A stretch of 12,932 nt of DNA from Treponema sp. (GTDB lineage Bacteria > Spirochaetota > Spirochaetia > Treponematales > Breznakiellaceae): positions 1 to 12,932 of the forward strand of contig JAISAK010000295.1 in NCBI GenBank assembly GCA_031266695.1, given 5' to 3'. The notes below the pieces were generated by a model. That model ran no database searches, was not told the DNA's origin, and worked only from the letters and a program-made list of their open reading frames with translations. This document shows positions 7,203-12,932 of the stretch, piece by piece (the stretch's first letter is position 1; each line of letters begins with the position of its first letter). The position numbers and the translations under genes are program-made.

Positions 7203-8786
7203 ATGGAAAATCGTCTTGTCGCGGTATTGGAAATTGGTTCCACGGGGATAAGGCTTTTGGTGGCCGAACTGCTGGGCGGCGGACGGTGGCGCGCGGTGGA
7301 TCGCGCGGGGAGGCCGGTCGCCCTGGGGCGGGATGTGTTTACCTCCGGGGAACTTTCCCGGGAATCGCTGCTTGAGTGTCTTTCGGTGCTTCGGGATTTT
7401 CGGGAGCTTCTTTCCGGCTGGGATATTGACGATGAAGATATTTATGTAATCGCCACGAGCGCGCTGCGGGTTGCGCGTAATCGTGATGTGTTCGTAGACC
7501 GCATACGGCAGGAAACCGGGTTTACCCTTTCCATTGTCGAGGGAATAGAGGAGAACCGCCTTATGTACCTGGCGGTACGATTTGCCCTCAAGCAGGATCT
7601 GCCCCTGTTCTGGCGCGCGAATTCGATGATCATCGAAATCGGCGGCGGCTCCACGGCGATTATGCTGCTCCGCCGGGGGCAGATGGTCGCGGCCCACAGC
7701 GTCAGGCTTGGTACCATTCTTGTCGATCAGCGCGGGCGGCTTGGCGCGGGGCAGGGGCTGCCCAACGAGCGTTATATCAGCGAGAGTATCAAGAACACTT
7801 CGGATCTGCTTAATTTCGAGATGGACCTTGCCCACGTGCGTACCTTTGTGGTCGCCGGCTCCGACGCCCGGCTTGCGGCGGATTATTTCGGCAATGAGCT
7901 GAATGAAAACTGCCGGGTTATTGAACGCGGGGACTTTATTGCCTTTGTTGAACGCGTGCAGGGTTATAATATCGAAGAATGTGTGCAGAATCTTCACCTT
8001 TCCTACGCCGAGGCCGAAGGTTTTATATCCGGCATACTGATTCACAAACTTTTTCTGGAACAGACCAACGCGTCCCAGGTGGTGGTTCCGCTGGTCTCCA
8101 TCCGGGAGGGCTATCTTGTCGATCTTGCCCTGGGCGTGGACTCCGATCTGCAGGAAGAATTTTATTCGCAGATTATCGCTTCCGCGGCAAGCCTGGGGCG
8201 GAAGTACCATTTCGACGAAGCCCACAGCCGCCAGGTGGCGGATTTTTGCATGATCCTGTTTGACGCCCTTACGAAAGAGCACGGCATGAACCGCCGCCAG
8301 AGAATAATGCTTGAGGTCGCGGGCATTCTTCACGATATCGGCATGTTCATCAAAAGCTCCGGGCATCAGAAACACGGCCAGTACATTGTTACCAATTCGG
8401 AAATTTTCGGCCTGTACCGGGACGAACTTGACATCATCGCAAATGTTATACGCTATCACCGCGGCGAACCTCCGTCGCAGGCGGATCTTGAATATATGAC
8501 CCTCCAGCGGGAAGAGCGTGTTCTGGTGCTTAAAATGGCTTCCATCCTCAGGGTTGCCAACGCGCTTGACTGCGGCCATTCACAGCAGATAAAGAGGATA
8601 AGCGTGGAGAGGAGATCGGAAACCGTAGCGCTTCACGCCGAAGGAGCCCATGATATTTCCCTTGAACTCCTGGGCCTGGAAGAGAAGGCCGGCATGTTCC
8701 AGGACGTATTCGGGTACAAGATCGTATTATATTCCGTAGATTTGGATCAGCCGGCGGGCAGGGAGGATAATTATGGATACGGATAA
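7203..8786 (+). CDS. ppx: Ppx/GppA-family phosphatase with C-terminal HD domain (probable exopolyphosphatase)
   Basis: A 527-residue cytoplasmic protein. Residues 1-310 are a two-lobed Ppx/GppA domain: LEIGSTGIRLLV (9-20), IATSALRVARN (83-93), EGIEENRLMYLAV (113-125, with the family's catalytic Glu at 116 or 117) and IEIGGGSTAI (144-153). Residues about 320-510 form an HD domain with GILHDIGM (374-381; His377-Asp378), His341 and ANALD (452-456) as likely metal ligands. Family members remove phosphate from polyphosphate or pppGpp. Deviations: Glu10 replaces the usual Asp of D-x-G-S-N-S, and Ala152 stands where GGGSTE has Glu, so activity could be altered. The ATG at 7203 has only a weak ribosome binding site. 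Its last 14 bases overlap the polyphosphate kinase gene, which favours a role in polyphosphate turnover over pppGpp. Confidence 0.85.
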   Translation: MENRLVAVLEIGSTGIRLLVAELLGGGRWRAVDRAGRPVALGRDVFTSGELSRESLLECLSVLRDFRELLSGWDIDDEDIYVIATSALRVARNRDVFVDRIRQETGFTLSIVEGIEENRLMYLAVRFALKQDLPLFWRANSMIIEIGGGSTAIMLLRRGQMVAAHSVRLGTILVDQRGRLGAGQGLPNERYISESIKNTSDLLNFEMDLAHVRTFVVAGSDARLAADYFGNELNENCRVIERGDFIAFVERVQGYNIEECVQNLHLSYAEAEGFISGILIHKLFLEQTNASQVVVPLVSIREGYLVDLALGVDSDLQEEFYSQIIASAASLGRKYHFDEAHSRQVADFCMILFDALTKEHGMNRRQRIMLEVAGILHDIGMFIKSSGHQKHGQYIVTNSEIFGLYRDELDIIANVIRYHRGEPPSQADLEYMTLQREERVLVLKMASILRVANALDCGHSQQIKRISVERRSETVALHAEGAHDISLELLGLEEKAGMFQDVFGYKIVLYSVDLDQPAGREDNYGYG

Positions 8787-11001
8787 ACGGCAGCCCTTGC
8801 CTGCTTCTTCTCCGCCTTCCGCCGCCTTTTTTAACCGGGATATTTCATGGGTTGATTTTAATGAACGGGTGCTGGAAGAGGGGCTGCGGAAGGAAGCGCC
8901 TCCCCTTGAACGATTCAGGTTTCTTTCGATTGTTTCTTCCAACTGTGATGAATTTTTTATGGTCCGGGTTGCCGCGATAAAGCAGATGCTCCGTTCCGGC
9001 GAAAAGGCGGCGGAGGGGGCTGATTTTTCCGCGGGCCCTTCGGGTCTTGGCCCCGCGGAACAGCTTGAGGAAATTTCCCGGAGGACCCGCTCTATTATCA
9101 AAAGGCAGTATGACTGTCTTCGGAACGAAGTGCTGCCGGATCTCGCAAAGGGCGGGCTGGAACTGCTGCGTCCGGGTTCCTATTCCCCCGCCGGGACAAA
9201 TTATCTTGAATCGTTTTTCCTGGCGAATATTTATCCCATCCTTACCCCCCTGCGTATTGAGCAAGACAAGCCCCTGCCTTCGATTAACAGCTTCAGGTTG
9301 AACGCGGCTTTTTTGCTTGAGCCGGAAACTCTCCCCGCGGAAAAGGGCGGCGTCCCGGAAACAGCGGCGGAAGATCCTGTCGTTATGGTTCAGCTCCCTT
9401 CCGACCCAGGCAGGATCATCTGGCTTCCCGTGGAACAGCAGGCGGAACGCGCCGCCGAACAGCCGCGTCAGTGGGCGCTTCTGGACGATCTGATCCTTGC
9501 CCGGGGCGCCCGTCTCTTTCCCGGCTACCGCGTAAAGGAAAGCATGATCTTCAAAGTAAGCCGGGACGCGGATTTTTCCGTGGATGAAAAACGGGATGAG
9601 GATTTTATCGTGGCTATGGAGGAAGTCCTGGAAGGCCGGGAAAGATCGGACGCGGTGCGGATGGAGTACACGTCCGGAAGCGGCAGGCTCAGGGACGAGC
9701 TTGCAAAACGCTTTTCCCTTAAGGCGGAGGATCTCTATGAAATTGACGGCCCTCTCTGCCTCGGCGAATTAATTGATCTCTACTCCGTACCGGGCTTCGA
9801 CGGGCTGCGGGAAAAGGCGTGGAAAATTTACCCCTCCTCCGCGTTTAACGAGGATGTGTCGATATGGGACAGAATCAGCGAAGGCGATGTTATGCTTCAT
9901 TTTCCCTATCAGTCCTTTGATCCGGTGGTACGTTTTTTTCAGGACGCCTCCGCCGATCCCAGCGTTGTATCCATAAAAACCGCGCTCTATCGTACCAGCG
10001 GCGGAAGCTCGCCGGCGGTTTCCCCCATTATCAGGGCCCTTGAACAGGCGGCGCTGAACGGCAAACAGGTAACGGCCCTGGTGGAGCTCAAGGCGCGGTT
10101 TGACGAAGAGCGGAACATCAATTGGGCCAACCGGCTTGAGAAGGCCGGCGTTATTGTTATCTACGGCCTTTCCCGGCTTAAGGTGCACGCGAAGATCACA
10201 ATGGTAATGCGCCGGGAGCAGGGGAGGATAAAGCGTTATGTGCATCTTTCCACCGGCAATTACAACGACAGAACCGCAAAGTTCTACGAAGACCTCTGCC
10301 TTTTTACCTGCCGCGAGGAAATTGCCTACGACGCGGGGCTTCTCTTTAACATGGTTACCGGTTATTCGGTTGTGCAGAGCATGCGGCGCCTGGCGATTGC
10401 CCCTTCCGGCCTTAAGCGCCGGCTCCTTGAGCTTATCGAGCGTGAGACGAAACGTACCGGCCAGGAGTACCCCGGCAAAATCATGGCCAAGCTCAACGCC
10501 CTTACCGACATTGATGTGATTAACGCGCTGTACCGCGCTTCCAAAGCGGGGGTGAAGATAAGCCTTTGCGTACGGGGAATCTGCACGCTGATTCCGGCCC
10601 TCGAGGGCCTTTCCGAAATCATCAGGGTGGTAAGCGTTATTGATCGTTATCTGGAACATTCCCGAATTTATTATTTTGCCAATGGCGGCGCCGAGGAGCT
10701 TTACCTTTCCAGCGCCGACTGGATGCCGCGGAATTTGGAGCGCCGGGTAGAGCTGATGTTTCCCGTCGAGGACGAAAGGATCCGCTCGGAGCTGCTTGGT
10801 ATCCTCTGCGCCTATTTTGAGGATAACTGCCAGGCCAGGGTTCTTGATTCCGGAGGGGCATGGACAATGCTCAGGCCCCGCGCCGGAGAAAAGCCCTTCA
10901 GGGTACAGCGCGACATGCTTTTAAGGGCTGCCCGGAGCGCGGGAAATTCCCGGATGATAAAGCAGGAATTTATCGTGCGGCGCAGTTCCCCGGCGCCGTA
11001 G
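8773..11001 (+). CDS. ppk: Polyphosphate kinase 1 (PPK1)
   Basis: A 742-residue enzyme that reversibly transfers the ATP gamma-phosphate onto polyphosphate. All four domains are visible. The N-domain has NRDISWVDFNERVLEE (21-36) and RFLSIVSSNCDEFFMVRVA (49-67). The head domain spans about 130-340. The C1 domain has ALYRTS (404-409), ELKARFDEERNINWA (438-452) and LKVHAK (469-474). The C2 domain has RGICTLIP (601-608) and LEHSRIYYFANGG (627-639). His472 is the autophosphorylated His and His629 the second active-site His. They are 157 residues apart, as in E. coli PPK (435 and 592). Arg407 and Arg442 match the metal and phosphate-binding Arg residues. The protein is longer than the E. coli enzyme, partly through an extra stretch at about 185-235 and five extra residues near 409-417. 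GGGAGG before the ATG gives a good ribosome binding site inside the upstream gene. Confidence 0.96.
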   Translation: MDTDKRQPLPASSPPSAAFFNRDISWVDFNERVLEEGLRKEAPPLERFRFLSIVSSNCDEFFMVRVAAIKQMLRSGEKAAEGADFSAGPSGLGPAEQLEEISRRTRSIIKRQYDCLRNEVLPDLAKGGLELLRPGSYSPAGTNYLESFFLANIYPILTPLRIEQDKPLPSINSFRLNAAFLLEPETLPAEKGGVPETAAEDPVVMVQLPSDPGRIIWLPVEQQAERAAEQPRQWALLDDLILARGARLFPGYRVKESMIFKVSRDADFSVDEKRDEDFIVAMEEVLEGRERSDAVRMEYTSGSGRLRDELAKRFSLKAEDLYEIDGPLCLGELIDLYSVPGFDGLREKAWKIYPSSAFNEDVSIWDRISEGDVMLHFPYQSFDPVVRFFQDASADPSVVSIKTALYRTSGGSSPAVSPIIRALEQAALNGKQVTALVELKARFDEERNINWANRLEKAGVIVIYGLSRLKVHAKITMVMRREQGRIKRYVHLSTGNYNDRTAKFYEDLCLFTCREEIAYDAGLLFNMVTGYSVVQSMRRLAIAPSGLKRRLLELIERETKRTGQEYPGKIMAKLNALTDIDVINALYRASKAGVKISLCVRGICTLIPALEGLSEIIRVVSVIDRYLEHSRIYYFANGGAEELYLSSADWMPRNLERRVELMFPVEDERIRSELLGILCAYFEDNCQARVLDSGGAWTMLRPRAGEKPFRVQRDMLLRAARSAGNSRMIKQEFIVRRSSPAP

Positions 11002-11041
11002 CGGGAATTTCCGCGGCAAACCCAAATCTACGGAGTACGTT

Positions 11042-11095
11042 ATGGCCTTGAATTTGTCGGACAGGAAATTTTCCCGGAGGGAATTTTTCCGATGA
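11042..11095 (+). CDS. Possible 17-residue leader peptide coupled to the methyltransferase
   Basis: The frame encodes MALNLSDRKFSRREFFR and ends with TGA at 11093-11095. This overlaps the ATG of the next gene (ATGA at 11092-11095). A clear GGAG (11032-11035) lies six bases before its ATG, a better spacing than that of the downstream gene. Translation would pass through the hairpin at 11064-11090 and could expose the downstream start. The peptide is too short for a family call. Its SRREFF resembles a twin-arginine motif, but no hydrophobic segment follows. Confidence 0.4.
   Translation: MALNLSDRKFSRREFFR
11064..11090 (+). promoter_or_regulatory. Hairpin covering the methyltransferase ribosome binding site
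   Basis: GGAAATTTTCCC (11064-11075) and GGGAATTTTTCC (11079-11090) pair over 12 positions with two central mismatches, leaving GGA as loop. The GGAGG at 11076-11080, the only ribosome binding site for the ATG at 11092, lies in the loop and 3' arm. This would limit direct initiation unless a ribosome on the leader ORF opens the stem. Confidence 0.4.
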
Positions 11096-12570
11096 AGCGG
11101 ATTATACTTAAACCGGGCGAAGAAAAACGAATCCTTGAGGGGCACCCCTGGATTTACGACAACGAAGTCGAATGTGTGCTGGCGGGAAAGGCCGCGCCGG
11201 TCCGGGGCGGATTGCACGGCGCGCCCGGCAGTCCGGAGGCGCGGTCCGCGGAGCTTGTGCCCGGCGAATGTGCCGATGTGGAGAGTGCTCCCGGCGCCGG
11301 CCGCGGCAAGCCCCTGTATCTCGGCCGGGCTCTGGTGAATCCCAATTCAAAGATCCTTGCCCGGATCTACAGTCCTTCAAAAGAAGGGATGGATAAGGGG
11401 TTTTTCAAACGCCGCTTTCGGGAAGCGCTGGAACGACGAAGCCCGGGCGCGGCCTCCTCCGTTTCCCTTGCGTATAACTTTGCCCGGGATTGCGGACGCA
11501 TCGTGTTCGGCGAAGCCGATTTTCTTCCCGGCCTTATCGTCGACCGTTTTGCCGGCTGGCCTCTTGTTAATCTCGAAGCCGCTGCTGCGGATGGGCCCCT
11601 TGCTTTCCCTGCCGCCGAGGCCGCCCTTGGCCCGCCCCGTTCCTGGCTTTCGGTACAATTCCTTGCTTACGGTATGGACTGCCGCCGGGACATGATTCTG
11701 GAAGCGCTGAACGAGGTGTTGAGCGCGCCTTTACCCGGTGTTTTGCCCGCGGCCGCGCCGCCGGAAGGAATTATTGAAAAATCGGCTGCCCGGGTGCGGG
11801 AACTGGAGGGGCTTCCCCCGTCGGAGGGGCTTATCAAGGGAACCTTTCCGGAAGGCGGCATCGTGATATTTGAAAATGGTCTTCCCTTTGCCGTGGATAT
11901 TCCGGACGGCCAGAAGACCGGATACTTTCTTGATCAGCGTTTTAACCGTCTTCTGGCCGGTCAATACGCTGCTATGTTGTCTGCGGAAGCCGGCGGCAGC
12001 GCCGAGGCCGGCAGCGCCGCGCCCTCTGCCGGGCAGACGCGCCTGCGTGTGCTGGACGCCTGTTCCTGTACCGGCGGCTTTGGCATCCATGTGCTGAGGG
12101 CGGCGCCGGGCGCGGCTGTGACCGCGGTGGACGCGTCCGCCTCCGCTTTAGAAACATTGCGCAAAAACGCCGTTCTTAACGGAGTTGCGGATAGAATTAC
12201 AACGGTAGAAGCGGACATTTTTGACACCCTCAGAGCCTTTGATCGCAAAAAAGAAAAGTTTGACCTTGTCATCCTTGATCCGCCGGCCTTTGCGAAATCC
12301 CGGACGGTTCTTGCGGAGGCGCTGCGGGGATACAAAGAAATTAACCTCCGGGCGATGAAGCTTATAAGGCGCAACGGAATCCTGATTACCTGTTCCTGTA
12401 GTCAGGCCCTGGACGAAGCGCGCTTTAAGCGCGTCCTTGTCGAGGCCGCGGCGGACGCGGAGCGAAGGCTTATACAGCTTGATTTCCGTTACCAGCCGCC
12501 GGATCATCCCATCCTGCTTGGCTACGGGGAATCCCTCTACCTCAAAGGCGGTTTTTACCGGGTTTTGTAG
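11092..12570 (+). CDS. Class I SAM-dependent 23S rRNA methyltransferase, RlmI/RlmK type
   Basis: A 492-residue cytoplasmic enzyme expected to put a methyl group on a cytosine of 23S rRNA. Residues 1-95 form a PUA-like RNA-binding domain: LKPGEEKRILEGHPWIYDNE (6-25) and ALVNPNSKILARIYS (80-94). A central domain runs to about 285, with LPGLIVDRF (145-153) and KTGYFLDQRFNR (275-286). The Rossmann methyltransferase domain follows: SAM motif LDACSCTGGFG (321-331), acidic VDAS (346-349), catalytic-region DPPAF (396-400) and TCSCS (433-437). GGFYRVL at the end is typical of the family. Two Gly/Ala/Ser-rich stretches (about 33-73 and 296-316) look like extra linkers compared with compact family members. 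The exact target base cannot be read, so no symbol is given. GGAGG lies 11 bases upstream, longer than ideal, and is covered by the 11064-11090 hairpin. Confidence 0.88.
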   Translation: MKRIILKPGEEKRILEGHPWIYDNEVECVLAGKAAPVRGGLHGAPGSPEARSAELVPGECADVESAPGAGRGKPLYLGRALVNPNSKILARIYSPSKEGMDKGFFKRRFREALERRSPGAASSVSLAYNFARDCGRIVFGEADFLPGLIVDRFAGWPLVNLEAAAADGPLAFPAAEAALGPPRSWLSVQFLAYGMDCRRDMILEALNEVLSAPLPGVLPAAAPPEGIIEKSAARVRELEGLPPSEGLIKGTFPEGGIVIFENGLPFAVDIPDGQKTGYFLDQRFNRLLAGQYAAMLSAEAGGSAEAGSAAPSAGQTRLRVLDACSCTGGFGIHVLRAAPGAAVTAVDASASALETLRKNAVLNGVADRITTVEADIFDTLRAFDRKKEKFDLVILDPPAFAKSRTVLAEALRGYKEINLRAMKLIRRNGILITCSCSQALDEARFKRVLVEAAADAERRLIQLDFRYQPPDHPILLGYGESLYLKGGFYRVL

Positions 12571-12585
12571 GGGGCGCAGTGAAGA

Positions 12586-12607
12586 ACCTCGGGGCAAGCC
12601 CCGAGGT
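12586..12607. repeat. Perfect GC-rich palindrome after the methyltransferase gene
   Basis: A 10-bp stem with ACCTCGGGGC as its left arm, two unpaired bases (AA) and the exact reverse complement. It begins 16 bases after the stop at 12570. No T-run follows, so a normal intrinsic terminator is unlikely, although it could stall transcription or protect the mRNA end. The CCTCG theme recurs in the hairpin at 12652-12669. Confidence 0.6.
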
Positions 12608-12651
12608 ATCTTCGTTGGATAGGAAATTTATAGTACTGACGGGGGTCATAC

Positions 12652-12669
12652 CTCGATCTGAGGATCGGG
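12652..12669. repeat. Small hairpin inside the inverted-repeat element
   Basis: CTCGATC (12652-12658) pairs with GATCGGG (12663-12669) with one G-T pair, around the loop TGAG. It shares the CCTCG edge with the palindrome at 12586-12607. Confidence 0.45.
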
Positions 12670-12710
12670 TTACAACCTTTTCAGTGATAATGAATTTAAC
12701 CGGGGCAAGC

Positions 12711-12726
12711 TCAAACCTTCGGTTCG
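12711..12726. repeat. Palindromic unit matching the left-edge repeat
   Basis: TCAAACCTTCGGTTCG differs from 37-52 at one base of 16. The AACC and GGTT arms flank a three-base loop. Confidence 0.6.
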
Positions 12727-12780
12727 ACGGGGTATGGACCCCCGTCTTTCCAATCAACCAACCCAAGAGCCTGCTTACGG

Positions 12781-12795
12781 CGAACCTCTGGTTCG
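12781..12795. repeat. Palindromic unit CGAACCTCTGGTTCG
   Basis: A perfect 6-bp stem with loop TCT. Compared with 54-68, the second and fourteenth bases change together from an A-T to a G-C pair, so pairing is kept. Confidence 0.6.
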
Positions 12796-12814
12796 AGGGG
12801 AGGCAGAGCGACTA

Positions 12815-12932
12815 AACTGACCCACGGAATTTTTTAACTGGACCGTACCCTATTATCCTTTTTATGTATCGTGATCTGGCCGCGCCGTAAAAAAACGTCC
12901 GATAAAAAGTGTAAGCTCGAAAAGCAGGTAGA
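12815..12932. other. Non-coding right edge, possible end of a mobile element
   Basis: Two imperfect direct copies of an AACTG(R)ACC motif occur 21 bases apart (AAACTGACCCACGG at 12814-12827 and AACTGGACCGTACCC at 12836-12850). They are followed by an AT-rich stretch. The last bases (AAGCAGGTAGA) resemble a ribosome binding site just before a start codon beyond the window. Multiple short end repeats ahead of a transposase gene are known in IS21-like elements, but nothing coding is visible, so this is a weak inference. Two short - strand frames also enter from the right edge, stopping within about 120 bases, without recognisable motifs. Confidence 0.25.

Larger units (their letters stand above)
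12638..12746. repeat. 109-bp element bounded by 15-bp inverted repeats
   Basis: GACGGGGGTCATACC (12638-12652) is the reverse complement of 12731-12746 apart from one extra G. The 78 bases between hold two smaller palindromes (12652-12669 and 12711-12726). It could be a small non-autonomous mobile element or a structured RNA or cruciform. I see no clear target-site duplication and no coding sequence. Confidence 0.55.

Noticed and set aside
6891..8579. A long - strand open frame (562 codons) across the glycosidase-like and Ppx-like genes
   Set aside because: It is antisense to two genes with clear protein motifs; long antisense frames are common in GC-rich DNA. Its translation shows no coherent domain.
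9769..10659. A 296-codon - strand frame within ppk
   Set aside because: It is antisense to the best conserved part of PPK1, and its composition is that of a shadow frame.
11042..11095. Leader peptide as a truncated Tat signal peptide (SRREFF)
   Set aside because: No hydrophobic segment follows in any frame, and the downstream protein is a cytoplasmic enzyme. The resemblance is probably chance.
12542..12766. A 74-codon - strand frame over the repeat region
   Set aside because: It overlaps the end of the methyltransferase gene and the repeats, with no ribosome binding site or motif that supports it.
12579..12815. A 78-codon + strand frame from a GTG after the methyltransferase gene
   Set aside because: It runs straight through the palindromes and the inverted-repeat element, has no recognisable domain, and a - strand frame is open over much of the same stretch. 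It looks like a by-product of GC-rich repeats.
1..12932. CRISPR arrays, tRNA or rRNA genes
   Set aside because: No regularly spaced direct repeats and no tRNA or rRNA-like segment were seen in the gaps. The repeats present are short palindromes without regular spacers.

Overview
The window looks like a chromosomal piece of a GC-rich, host-associated spirochaete, probably a Treponema-like organism. This is inferred from three things: lipoproteins with loose lipoboxes, a spirochaete-style caspase-like/TPR lipoprotein, and the overall gene style. No rRNA or other marker gene is present to prove it. Coding DNA is GC-rich (46 of 60 bases are G/C at 4321-4380), while the main intergenic gap is very AT-rich (13 of 60 at 5401-5460). 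All well-supported genes lie on the + strand.

Layout. (1) 1-190 holds the 5' part of a possible small gene on the - strand that runs off the left edge and reads through short palindromic repeats. (2) 277-5404 is a tight three-gene envelope cassette: a DUF4349-type lipoprotein with a C-terminal membrane anchor, a single-pass protein of unknown function joined to it by an ATGA overlap, and a lipoprotein with a caspase-like fold whose catalytic His and Cys are replaced, followed by seven TPRs. (3) 5405-5747 is an AT-rich non-coding island with two hairpins followed by T-runs and a possible promoter. (4) 5748-7172 encodes an (alpha/alpha)6-barrel glycosidase-like protein (GH63/GH37/MGH1-like), with Ser where the catalytic Asp is expected. 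(5) 7203-11001 is a polyphosphate module: a Ppx/GppA phosphatase fused to an HD domain, overlapping by 14 bases with polyphosphate kinase PPK1. (6) 11042-12570 is an RlmI/RlmK-type SAM-dependent methyltransferase, preceded by a possible 17-codon leader ORF whose stop overlaps its start, and by a hairpin that covers its ribosome binding site. (7) 12571-12932 is non-coding, with palindromic repeats related to those at the left edge, a roughly 109-bp inverted-repeat element, and a possible mobile-element end at the right border.

How the genes fit together. PPK1 makes polyphosphate from ATP, and the Ppx-like protein probably degrades or senses it; coupled translation would keep the two in proportion. 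The first three genes are all predicted to be exported or membrane-anchored and are probably one transcript. The most unusual points are the apparently dead caspase-like lipoprotein, the altered active-site positions in the glycosidase-like and Ppx-like proteins, the leader arrangement before the methyltransferase, and a shared palindrome family at both ends of the window.
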